From assembly GCF_012726175.1 (NCBI RefSeq), contig NZ_JAASAD010000003.1:310001-374000 (forward strand): 64,000 nucleotides of DNA, given 5' to 3'. A model generated the notes under the pieces. It did no database searches. It was given only the letters and a program-made list of their open reading frames with translations, and was not told where the DNA came from. Positions 44,965 through 52,412 of this stretch are shown here, one piece after another; the first letter of the stretch is position 1; every line of letters starts with the position of its first letter. A program made the translations under genes and the position numbers. The stretch comes from Micromonospora sp. HNM0581 (GTDB lineage Bacteria; Actinomycetota; Actinomycetes; Mycobacteriales; Micromonosporaceae).

Positions 44965-45555
44965 ATGGCACGCAGGGGATCCTTGACCGCCACCGGCGCA
45001 CTGCTGGTGGCGGTCGCGTTGGCTACCGCCGGCTGTGGGATGGGCCGAGCCGAGCGGGACGCGGCGCAGGAGAGCGCCGTCGAGGTCGTCGCCGCGATGG
45101 GGGCGGAGGGCCTGGCGCTGGCCGCGCTCGGTCTCGACCCGGGGGATGTGGAAGCCGAGCCGGATGCGACCGCGCCGGTGGAGCCGACCCCGAACGCGGG
45201 CACGAAGCGCGAGGAGCGGGTCGAGCAGTGGCGCAAGCGGCAGGGGGCCCGGGTGCTGCTGCGCAAGAACGCACTGCACGGTGAGGCGGTGGTGCAGACC
45301 AAGGACGGCGGCACGAAGACCGTCGCGGTCCAGCGCGGCGAGGTCACCGCCCTCACCGACGACCGGATCACGGTGAGATCGACCGACGGCTTCACCCGGA
45401 CCTGGACCTTCACCGAGGACCTGCGGGTGATCGAACGGCGTAAGTCGATTTCAGCCACGGACATCAAGGTCGGCACGAAGCTGGGCGTGGCCGGCGCCAT
45501 GAGTGGCGACCAGGCACAGGCCCGGCTGATCGTCGTCCCCTTCGACCAGACGTGA
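44965..45555 (+). CDS. hypothetical lipoprotein
   Basis: 196 residues. Signal with lipobox ATAGC (Cys at 24) anchors it outside. A Pro/Ala linker is followed by a strongly charged region and a beta-rich C-terminal domain (VTALTDDRITVRSTDGFTRT, WTFTEDLRVIERRKSISATD). That end resembles the short beta-domains used by actinobacterial lipoproteins downstream of two-component systems. It could be an accessory sensor for that kinase, but this is only inferred from position. Confidence 0.7.
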   Translation: MARRGSLTATGALLVAVALATAGCGMGRAERDAAQESAVEVVAAMGAEGLALAALGLDPGDVEAEPDATAPVEPTPNAGTKREERVEQWRKRQGARVLLRKNALHGEAVVQTKDGGTKTVAVQRGEVTALTDDRITVRSTDGFTRTWTFTEDLRVIERRKSISATDIKVGTKLGVAGAMSGDQAQARLIVVPFDQT

Positions 45556-45780
45556 CAGTGGGACCGCCGGGTCCGATGCCATGATCAACCTCGATCGTCG
45601 CCGGGCCCGGTGGGTCCGTCCGCAGCCCGGTGCGGAGCTTCCGTGGCTGAGCGGAACGAGTGCCGCGACACCTTCGGCCTGGGTCTCAGAGCAGGGATCG
45701 CCGTTGGTGATCGTCGCCATCCTGCTAAGTTGCCGGGCTAGGCTATGGCCGACACATTGCCCGCCCTCGTGGAGATTCCC

Positions 45781-46485
45781 GTGAAGCTGTCGATCCTCAT
45801 GCCGGTCTACAACGAGGAGGAACGCATCGCGGATGCCCTCAAGCAGGCGCTGACGGTCGAGTACCCGTGCGACATCGAGCTCGTGGTGGTCGACGACGGC
45901 AGCCGCGACGGCACCGGAGAAATCCTCGGTCGTGCCGACGACGCACGACTGCGGGTCATAACGCACCAGCGTAACGCGGGCAAAGGCGCGGCCATTCGTA
46001 CGGCGGTGGCCAACGCCGACGGCGAGTACATGGTGATTCTCGACGCCGACCTGGAGTACGACCCGCAGGACATCCCCAAGCTGCTGGCTCCGGTGCTGGA
46101 CGGCCGAGCGACAGTTGTCTACGGCAACCGCACCTTCGGCAGCCACAGTGCGTACAGCTTTTGGTACGTGATCGGTAACAAGGGTGTCACCATGGTCGCG
46201 AACGTGCTGTTCAACTCCTACATCGGTGACCTGGAGACCTGCTTCAAGCTGATGCCGGTGGCGCTCTACCGATCGTTGGACGTCCGTTCCCGCGGGTTCG
46301 GTATGGAGGCCGAGGTGACCGGCAAGCTGCTGCGTCGTCGCATCCGGCCGTACGAGGTGCCGATCAGTTACCGGGCCCGAGGCCGTGAGGAAGGCAAGAA
46401 GATCACCTGGCGGGACGGGGTCGAGGCACTCTGGATCCTCGGCCGCGAACGCACCCGACGCACCCCTGGCACCGCACCTCGTTGA
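45781..46485 (+). CDS. GT2-family glycosyltransferase (dolichol-phosphate-mannose-synthase-like)
   Basis: 234 residues from GTG at 45781 (GGAG 6 nt upstream). ATG at 45745 directly abuts the -10-like TAGGCT (45739-45744) and is unlikely. GT-A fold: LSILMPVYNEEERI, ELVVVDDGSRDGT, the DxD in VILDADLEYDP, and the C-terminal RGFGMEAEVTGKLLRRRI with the acceptor motif. Closest to polyprenyl-phosphate sugar synthases, which load a sugar onto a lipid carrier for use outside the cell. Confidence 0.9.
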   Translation: MKLSILMPVYNEEERIADALKQALTVEYPCDIELVVVDDGSRDGTGEILGRADDARLRVITHQRNAGKGAAIRTAVANADGEYMVILDADLEYDPQDIPKLLAPVLDGRATVVYGNRTFGSHSAYSFWYVIGNKGVTMVANVLFNSYIGDLETCFKLMPVALYRSLDVRSRGFGMEAEVTGKLLRRRIRPYEVPISYRARGREEGKKITWRDGVEALWILGRERTRRTPGTAPR

Positions 46486-46521
46486 CTGTCCGTCCGGCTG
46501 CCGCAGGTCACCCGCCTCCGG

Positions 46522-46561
46522 GTACGTACGGCACTGCTCTGCGAGCAGAGCCCGTACGTAC
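46522..46561. terminator. long bulged terminator hairpin after the GT2 gene
   Basis: Outer arms GTACGTACGG and CCGTACGTAC, a 4-nt bulge, then inner arms GCTCTGC and GCAGAGC around a 2-nt loop. 17 base pairs in total, 36 nt after the GT2 stop. Confidence 0.7.
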
Positions 46562-46611
46562 GCCGAGTGCTGACCACACACCACGTCTCGTAGCAAGCCC
46601 GGGAACCTCGT

Positions 46612-46667
46612 CCCGGTGCCCGGTGCCCGGTGCCCGGTGCCCGGTGCCCGGTGCCCGGTGCCCGGTG
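46612..46667. repeat. heptanucleotide tandem repeat, 8 copies
   Basis: Eight exact head-to-tail copies of CCCGGTG. Period 7 is not a multiple of 3, so it cannot simply expand a reading frame. It lies between the GT2 gene and the broken transketolase subunit. Confidence 0.9.
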
Positions 46668-46702
46668 CCCGGGCACGTGCACCGTCCAGGTGTCCCGCAC
46701 GA

Positions 46703-47427
46703 TCACACACCGGCTTGGACGAGGGCGACGACTGCGTGCGGCCGGTGGCCGTGGTGCCCGGTCAACGCCGGGTGCAGGGCGTCCCGGTCCCGCCCGTCGA
46801 CCGTCGCGGCGGTCCACCCGTTGACGGCGAACCGCGTTGCCACTCCGCCCGGCCCGCCGTGGGTGACGGAGGAGTTGTCCACCACGATCGCGGTCAGGTT
46901 GCCCAGACCGACCGAGCCCGCGTACGCGATCGCCTCGTGGTTGGATCCCTCGTCCAGTTCGGCGTCGCCGAGCAGCACGTACACCCGGGGTCCGAGCAGA
47001 CCCTGGGCGCGCAACCCCAGCGCAGTGCCGACACCCAGCCCCAGCCCGTGTCCGAGAGAACCCGAGCTGATCTCCACACCGGGGATCAGGGTACGGTCCG
47101 GGTGGTCGCCGAGCCGGCTTGCCGGTCCGCCCTGGTCGTCGAGCCAGTCGGCTGGGAGGAAGCCCTTCGCGGAGAGCAGCGCGTAGTGCCGGCGACAGCG
47201 TGCCTCTCGGAGAGCAGAAACCGATCGCGTTCGGGGTCGTCGACTGTCGCTGGACTGACCCGTAGTACCCGGTCGTAGAGCACCTGGAGCACGTCGAGGG
47301 TGGATAGGACGTTCGCACCGAACTGCCGGCCTGCGCGTCCGCGCTGCAGTAGTGGTGCGAGCGGAGCGCGCCCGTCGATTGGCGCGGCGGCCTCGGCGAC
47401 CCGGGCCGTGGTGGCGATTGAGGTCAT
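46703..47427 (-). pseudogene. frameshifted transketolase N-terminal subunit
   Basis: The 5' part (from ATG at 47427) reads into VLRVSPATVDDPERDRFLLS. After a one-base loss near 47188 the match continues in another frame: YALLSAKGFLPADWLDD, DHPDRTLIPGVEISSGSLGH, GLGLRAQGL-like segments, VYVLLGDAELDEGSNHEAIA and VDNSSVTHG. Together they form the ThDP-binding N-terminal half of a two-subunit transketolase. The frameshift, absence of the C-terminal subunit gene and weak conservation around THGGPGG point to a decayed gene. It is divergent from soxR. Confidence 0.8.
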
Positions 47428-47443
47428 ACGGATAACCTGCATG

Positions 47444-47464
47444 TTGAAGCTAGGTTCACCTCAA
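47444..47464. promoter_or_regulatory. candidate SoxR/MerR-type operator
   Basis: Imperfect dyad between the divergent transketolase remnant and soxR, with outer TTGA/TCAA ends and an inner AGGT-N2-ACCT core (47452-47461). Only moderately similar to the classical SoxR box. Confidence 0.3.
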
Positions 47465-47472
47465 GGTGCGTG

Positions 47473-47910
47473 ATGCAGGAAGCTCTGACGATCGGCCAAC
47501 TCTCCGCCCGCAGCGGGGTGGCACAGTCCGCCCTGCGCTACTACGAACGGCTGGGGCTCATCCGGGCCGAGCGGACCAGCGGCAACCAGCGCCGCTACCA
47601 CCGCGGCGAGCTGCGCCGGGTGGCATTCGTCCGGATCGCTCAGCAGGTCGGCATCTCGCTTGAGGAGATCCGTGCCGCGCTCGACTCGTTGCCCGCCGCC
47701 CGCACCCCAACCGCAGAGGACTGGGCCAGGCTCTCCACCGCCTGGCGGGCCCGACTGGACGAGAAGATCCGGCTGATGAGCCGGCTCCGCGACGACCTGG
47801 ACACCTGCATCGGCTGCGGCTGCCTGTCGCTGCGCCGCTGCACGCTCTACAACCCGGGGGACAATCTGGGCGGCGACGGCTCCGGAGCCCGCCTCGTGCT
47901 GCCCGACTAG
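47473..47910 (+). CDS. soxR: SoxR-type redox-sensitive MerR regulator
   Basis: 145 residues from ATG at 47473; GTG at 47470 also possible. MerR HTH (LTIGQLSARSGVAQSALRYY, ERLGLIRAERTSGNQRRY) and a dimer coiled coil. The C-terminal [2Fe-2S] cluster motif C-x2-C-x-C-x5-C is intact (CIGCGCLSLRRC). In actinomycetes SoxR senses redox-active metabolites and induces oxidoreductases. The divergent transketolase remnant and the quinone oxidoreductase gene nearby are plausible targets. Confidence 0.93.
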   Translation: MQEALTIGQLSARSGVAQSALRYYERLGLIRAERTSGNQRRYHRGELRRVAFVRIAQQVGISLEEIRAALDSLPAARTPTAEDWARLSTAWRARLDEKIRLMSRLRDDLDTCIGCGCLSLRRCTLYNPGDNLGGDGSGARLVLPD

Positions 47911-48005
47911 CCAGGCGCCAACCGAGGCGCGGGCGCCGCCGAGGCAAAGAGGCCTGCGGCGTCGATGTCGGTTCCGCGGACCGTCAGCGGGCATGCCGCC
48001 CGGGC

Positions 48006-48983
48006 TCAGGCGACGGTGAGCAGCACCTTACCGACGTGTTCGTTCGCTTCGACGAGCCGATGCGCCCGCGCCGCATCGGTGATCGGCAGCCGCCGGTCGA
48101 CCACTGGACGCACCCGACCCGCCTCGACCAGCGGCCAGACCTGCTCGCGTACCCCACTTACGATCGCGGCTTTCTGCGCCAACGGCCGGGACCGCAGCGC
48201 AGTGGCCGCGACCGTACCCCGCTTGGCCAACAGTGCAGCGAGGTCCAACTCACCCCGGCGACCTCCCTGCATGCCGATCACCACCAGCCGCCCGTCCGTG
48301 GCCAGGGCCGCCACGTTCCGACCCAGATAGGACGCGCCCATGATGTCCAGGACGACGTTCGCTCCCCGGCCGTCGGTGGCCCGACGGACCTCCTCGACGA
48401 AGTCCTGCTCCCGGTAGTCGACGAGCAGGTCGGCGCCCAGATCGCGCAACCGTTCGTGCTTGGTGGCCCGGGCGGTAGCGACCACCGTCGCGCCGAGCGC
48501 CGCACCGAGCTGGACCGCGAACGTGCCGATACCGCTGCCACCACCGTGCACCAGGAGCGTCTCTCCCGCCGTCAGACGGGCCACCTGCACCACGTTCGAC
48601 CACACCGTGGCCGCCACCTCAGGCAACGCTGCGGCGTCGACCAGGTCGACGCCGGACGGAACCGGCAGTAGCTGCCCGGCGGGCACAGCCACCCGTTCGG
48701 CGTATCCGCCGCCGGCCAGCAGCGCGCAGACCTGGTCACCCACCCGGACGCCGACCACGCCCGACCCGATCGCGCTCACCACCCCGGAACATTCCAGCCC
48801 CGGATAGGCGGACACACCCGGCGGGGGCGGATAGAGTCCCTGTCGCTGTAACAGGTCGGCCCGGTTCACCGCGGTGGCCCGGACGTCCACGACCACCTCA
48901 CCCGGCTCCGGCTGCGGGTCCGGCACCTCACTCCAGGTCAGTACGTCAGGTCCGCCAGGCTCCGTGATGGTGATCGCTCGCAT
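48006..48983 (-). CDS. NADPH:quinone oxidoreductase (zinc-free MDR)
   Basis: 325 residues. Medium-chain reductase: GroES-like N-terminus (ATAVNRADLLQRQGLYPPPP), GLECSGVVSAIGSGV, and the cofactor loop LLVHGGGSGIGTFAVQLGAA. A TARATKHERLRDLGADL stretch reads the NADPH phosphate. The lack of zinc ligands and the PPPP motif place it in the QOR/PIG3 branch, which reduces quinones or aldehydes. It may belong to the SoxR regulon by position. Confidence 0.92.
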   Translation of the reverse strand: MRAITITEPGGPDVLTWSEVPDPQPEPGEVVVDVRATAVNRADLLQRQGLYPPPPGVSAYPGLECSGVVSAIGSGVVGVRVGDQVCALLAGGGYAERVAVPAGQLLPVPSGVDLVDAAALPEVAATVWSNVVQVARLTAGETLLVHGGGSGIGTFAVQLGAALGATVVATARATKHERLRDLGADLLVDYREQDFVEEVRRATDGRGANVVLDIMGASYLGRNVAALATDGRLVVIGMQGGRRGELDLAALLAKRGTVAATALRSRPLAQKAAIVSGVREQVWPLVEAGRVRPVVDRRLPITDAARAHRLVEANEHVGKVLLTVA

Positions 48984-49132
48984 GGCCCAGTCATACCCGA
49001 TCCCGGGTCGGCTCCACCCCGGTGCCCCGGACCGCCCCCGACTTCAGGTGAACCGGTGTACCGGGTAGCTCCAGCGTTCATCGATGTACGCGGCGTGGCA
49101 GACTAAGGCACGGTCGCGCACCGCGTGGTCCG

Positions 49133-49219
49133 GGAGGGTTCGCCTAGTGGCCGATGGCGCTGGTCTTGAAAACCGGTAAGGCAGCGATGTCTTCGTGGGT
49201 TCGAATCCCACACCCTCCG
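49133..49219 (+). tRNA. tRNA-Ser (UGA anticodon)
   Basis: 87-nt class II tRNA. Acceptor arms GGAGGGT (49133-49139) and ACCCTCC (49212-49218), T-loop GGGTTCGAATCCC, a long variable arm, and anticodon TGA at 49167-49169 in a loop CTTGAAA. Discriminator G; CCA not encoded. Confidence 0.95.
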
Positions 49220-49454
49220 CCGTCGAGTAGATCTCCTGCGATACGGATCAGCCCCGGTTGCTGTGCCGGGGCTGATCCGTACTGAGAGCGGTCCGGAGCG
49301 GTGCCGCCGGCAGCAGTTCGAGGGTGGCGCGGGCTTACTGTAGCGGTAGGCGTCGTTCGCTGGTCCCACGGCGGGGCGGAGCGCCACCCCCAGAGTCCTG
49401 TCCAGGCGAGCGCCACGAGCAGCTTTCGGCAACGCGGGTGGCCCCGTTCGTTGC

Positions 49455-49613
49455 TCAGGTGCTCTGCGGGGGGTGTTTCCGCTTCTCATCGTGGATCTTC
49501 TCGTCGGCGAGCCGGTCCAGTGCGCGGCGGCGTTCGTCGCGCAGGGCCGCGTCGTCACGTCGACGCAGCGCATCGACGATGGCGGTGATGAAGTCGTGCC
49601 AACGTCCGGCCAA
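49455..49613 (-). CDS. small charged helical protein
   Basis: 52 residues, starting LAGRWHDFITAIVDALRRRD and ending in a strongly charged helix with EKIHDEKRK near the end. TTG at 49613 is preceded by AAGGAG at 4 nt. High charge and coiled-coil-like pattern, no membrane helix. Too short for confident family assignment. Confidence 0.5.
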   Translation of the reverse strand: MAGRWHDFITAIVDALRRRDDAALRDERRRALDRLADEKIHDEKRKHPPQST

Positions 49614-49628
49614 GAGACTCCTTCGCTA

Positions 49629-49647
49629 GTTGTCGCAGGGTGACAAC
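49629..49647. promoter_or_regulatory. short inverted repeat upstream of the YbhB-like gene
   Basis: GTTGTC - 7 nt - GACAAC, in the promoter space shared by the small charged protein and the YbhB-like gene. Operator-like, regulator unknown. Confidence 0.35.
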
Positions 49648-49762
49648 CGCTGTGAGGTGCTCTCGGTTACGGCGGACCTGGTGCCGGTTTTGTCGAATGT
49701 CGGCGCGTCACAGGGTATGAAAGGGGCGCAGAACACTACTTTTCCCGGAAGGACCTGTGCCG

Positions 49763-50296
49763 ATGACTTTGGAACGTCCCATCGCCCCCGACCCGTACGA
49801 GCTGTTGCCGACGGTCGCCTCGTTTACGCTGACGAGTGACGATGTCAAGAACGGTGAGCCGATGGACGCGGCTCACGCGCACGGTAGTGCCGGCGGCGAC
49901 AATGTCTCCCCGCATCTGGCCTGGTCGGGTTTTCCGGCCGAGACCAGAGGGTTCGTGGTGACCTGTTTCGATCCGGACGCACCGACCGGCAGTGGCTTCT
50001 GGCACTGGGCGCTCGTCAACCTGCCAGCCGCAGTCACCGAGCTGCCGCGTGGGGTGACCGACGACGACCTGAAGGGCGCGTTCAGCGTGCGCAACGATTA
50101 CGGCGAGCACGGTTTCGGTGGTGCGGCACCGCCGCCCGGTGATCGTCCGCACCGGTACGTCTTCGCGGTGCACGCCATCGACGTCGAGCGGCTCGACGTG
50201 ACCCCGGATGCGACTCCCGCCTACGTCGGGTTCAATCTCGCTTTCCACACGCTGGCCCGCGCCACCACCCGCCCCACTTACCACATAGCCGGCTGA
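49763..50296 (+). CDS. YbhB/YbcL-family PEBP-like protein
   Basis: 177 residues from ATG at 49763 (GAAGGA 9-13 nt upstream). Phosphatidylethanolamine-binding-protein fold: [32 protein letters not shown] (ligand pocket Asp/His), [21 protein letters not shown] and the C-terminal [15 protein letters not shown]. The family binds small ligands or inhibits kinases in eukaryotes; its bacterial role is unclear. Confidence 0.88.
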   Translation: MTLERPIAPDPYELLPTVASFTLTSDDVKNGEPMDAAHAHGSAGGDNVSPHLAWSGFPAETRGFVVTCFDPDAPTGSGFWHWALVNLPAAVTELPRGVTDDDLKGAFSVRNDYGEHGFGGAAPPPGDRPHRYVFAVHAIDVERLDVTPDATPAYVGFNLAFHTLARATTRPTYHIAG

Positions 50297-50312
50297 ACCA
50301 CCCGCAATCTCA

Positions 50313-50373
50313 GTTGATCATGAGGTTGGCGGCGGACCCGATCTCGGGAAGTGCCGCTAACCTCATGATCAAC
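50313..50373. repeat. long palindromic element between convergent genes
   Basis: 61-bp palindrome with 21-nt arms (50313-50333 and 50353-50373), one G.T-type mismatch, and a smaller CCCGA/TCGGG stem in the loop. It lies between the YbhB-like gene and the convergent methyltransferase. Its core GATCATGAGGTT recalls a common actinomycete palindromic repeat family. Confidence 0.65.
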
Positions 50374-50382
50374 GCGGTGGGG

Positions 50383-51096
50383 TCATTCGGTGGAGGTGCG
50401 GGCCACGGCGAAGACGGACTGGCCGAAGGGTGGGAGGACGAGCTGCTCGGCGGCCTTGGTGGCGGGGAGAACCAGGGTGTCGTAGACCTTCACCATCGGG
50501 CCCTCCTTCGGCATGAGGCGGAACACCTTGGTGGCCATGAAGTAACCGATCAGGCCGAGCGCGTTCGCGTAGTGGATCTTCTCCACCCGCAGGCCCGCCT
50601 CGGTCATGGCGGCGGCCAGGGTCCTCTTCGTGTATCGCCGGACGTGGCCGGTGGCGATGTCCGCCGGGCTCATCGCGAACTGGAACGCCGGCACGATGAT
50701 GACCACCGCGCCGCCGGGCCTGACCAGTTGACCCATGCTGCGCAGCGCTTCGACATGGTCCTCGATGTGCTCCAGGACGTTGTAGGAGACCGCGGCGCTG
50801 TAGTCACCCCGTTCGGAGTTGGGCAGCAGCATCTGGCGGACCTCGATGGAGGGCCGGTCGGCGAGGCGCTCCTTGAGTGCGACCAGGCGATCCGGATCAG
50901 CCTCGGTGGCGGTGAACCGCGGGAAGTGTTCGCTCCACGCCAGGGCGTAGTCGCCCAGGCCGCTACCGACCTCGATCGGGTTGTCACCCAGGTAGGGCAC
51001 AGCCAGCTCGACGAACCAGCGCCGGTGGTTGACCGCCGTAGCGAGGCCCTCCAGGACCTCGGACTGCACGCGCTGATCCCCAGTAATTTCTGCCAT
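50383..51096 (-). CDS. class I SAM-dependent methyltransferase
   Basis: 237 residues from ATG at 51096 (AGGAAA 8 nt upstream). Rossmann-fold methyltransferase: SAM site PIEVGSGLGDYALAW, acidic TEADPDRLVAL, YNVLEHIEDHVEALRSM (motif IV) and the C-terminal HVRRYTKRTLAAAMTEAGLR seen in lipid/sugar-carrier methyltransferases. The closest pattern is to methyltransferases acting on polyprenyl-linked or phospholipid-like substrates. Confidence 0.8.
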   Translation of the reverse strand: MAEITGDQRVQSEVLEGLATAVNHRRWFVELAVPYLGDNPIEVGSGLGDYALAWSEHFPRFTATEADPDRLVALKERLADRPSIEVRQMLLPNSERGDYSAAVSYNVLEHIEDHVEALRSMGQLVRPGGAVVIIVPAFQFAMSPADIATGHVRRYTKRTLAAAMTEAGLRVEKIHYANALGLIGYFMATKVFRLMPKEGPMVKVYDTLVLPATKAAEQLVLPPFGQSVFAVARTSTE

Positions 51097-51336
51097 GCGT
51101 CGTTTCCTCACGATGCGACTCGACCCGCGCCGGGACCGACTGAGTGAACCATCCGCCCGGACGGCGGGGACATCGGGACCCGCGATGGCCGATTAACGGT
51201 AGGGGGTTGGCTGCACGATCGGTGGTGGCCAGCGAACCCGGCCGATACTACGCCAGCACCCGGCACACCGCACGACGCCCACACAGCCCGACTACGCTGT
51301 GAATACAGTCCCTGACGGGCTGATCGGCGGGCCGGT

Positions 51337-52173
51337 TCAGCTGCGGATGCAGCAGCCCTGGCAGACCTTCGGCTGGGGCAGGGTGAAGGCGAGACAACAG
51401 GTGCGGCGCTGCACGATCGGCTCCCCGTTCGGCCCGGGCACCAGCTCCACCAGATCGGCCAGGCCGAGCGTGTCGAGCAGCGTGTGGATCGCCTCGACCG
51501 CGGAGCCTGGCAGGTTGTCGGCGGCACGCAACAGCCCGTGGGCGATACCGGAGGCCGCCGAGCCGAGGAGCGTACGGGCACCGATGCGGACCTCGCGCTG
51601 GATCGCGGCGACCACCGGCGACAGGTGTCCGTCCAGCAGGGTGGCGCGCAGTGCGGTGAGCAGTTCCCGCTCGTCGGCCACCACTCGGACCTGAGGCAGC
51701 CCGGCGAGCGCCAGCGGATCGTTTGGCAGCACCGCGATCGGAATCGACTCGCGTAGTCCCACGGTAACCAGGGTGCGCCGGTCGGTGAAGTGGATCAGTG
51801 TCTCGGTGTGGTCGAGCAGCGGCACCCGTCGGGCGGCAGCCCAGCCGAGAACCACCGGCAGCATCGCCCAGTAGCTGTACGCCTTCCAGGCGAGGGCGGC
51901 GGAGGCGTGCGCGGAACCACCCCAGAGGCGGCCGGCCGAAGAGAGCAACTCAGACAGCCCGGCACCGGTCAACGACGTCGCCGGGGACCAACCGGTCTCG
52001 TCGACGACCAGGATGCCCGGGGCGAGCCCGGGGAGGACGTCGGTGCCGAACATGGCACGAAGTGTCGCGGTGACCGGAGCCAAGGGTGTGGTGGCGGGGT
52101 CCTGAACGGGCAGCACCGCTGTCACCTGCTCCACCCCCGCGTCACCTGTCCGTCCCGATCCTGAAGTGTCCAT
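51337..52173 (-). CDS. fhuF: FhuF-like ferric-siderophore reductase
   Basis: 278 residues. The C-terminal [2Fe-2S] motif of FhuF is intact: two adjacent Cys (RRTCCLAF) then 10 residues and Cys-x2-Cys (KVCQGCC). The N-terminal part matches the ferric-reductase fold (GWSPATSLTGAGL, LAWKAYSYWAMLPVVLGWAA). It reduces ferric iron from siderophores. Expression is under an iron box 9 bp before the start, so it is induced when iron is scarce. Confidence 0.9.
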   Translation of the reverse strand: MDTSGSGRTGDAGVEQVTAVLPVQDPATTPLAPVTATLRAMFGTDVLPGLAPGILVVDETGWSPATSLTGAGLSELLSSAGRLWGGSAHASAALAWKAYSYWAMLPVVLGWAAARRVPLLDHTETLIHFTDRRTLVTVGLRESIPIAVLPNDPLALAGLPQVRVVADERELLTALRATLLDGHLSPVVAAIQREVRIGARTLLGSAASGIAHGLLRAADNLPGSAVEAIHTLLDTLGLADLVELVPGPNGEPIVQRRTCCLAFTLPQPKVCQGCCIRS

Positions 52174-52181
52174 GGCCGCAC

Positions 52182-52197
52182 TAAGGCTAGCCTAACC
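52182..52197. promoter_or_regulatory. IdeR/DmdR iron box of fhuF
   Basis: On the minus strand the site reads GGTTAGGCTAGCCTTA and matches 15 of 16 positions of the DtxR/IdeR consensus. It lies 9 bp upstream of fhuF, where binding blocks transcription when iron is plentiful. Confidence 0.75.
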
Positions 52198-52412
52198 ACA
52201 CTGTCGGGCGCAGGGAAACCCGAGGATGGGTGGAAGCAAGCGAATCGGTCGCTTGTGAGGGTGAAAACTACACACGGTGTCGTTATGGGGACTCGGGGCA
52301 GAGTATCGACAAGAGTCGTCCTTCAGTCAAGATACTTGTCCACTAACTGCCAGATCGGTGTGCGAACGGCCACCCAACGTGAAACTTGGTACTCCCGGCC
52401 ACGAGGAAGCTG

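Noticed and set aside
46500..47186. Coding frames of the 7-bp repeat (for example repeated PGARCPV)
   Set aside because: All three frames of a 7-bp repeat translate to cyclic peptides; they have no start context and no domain.
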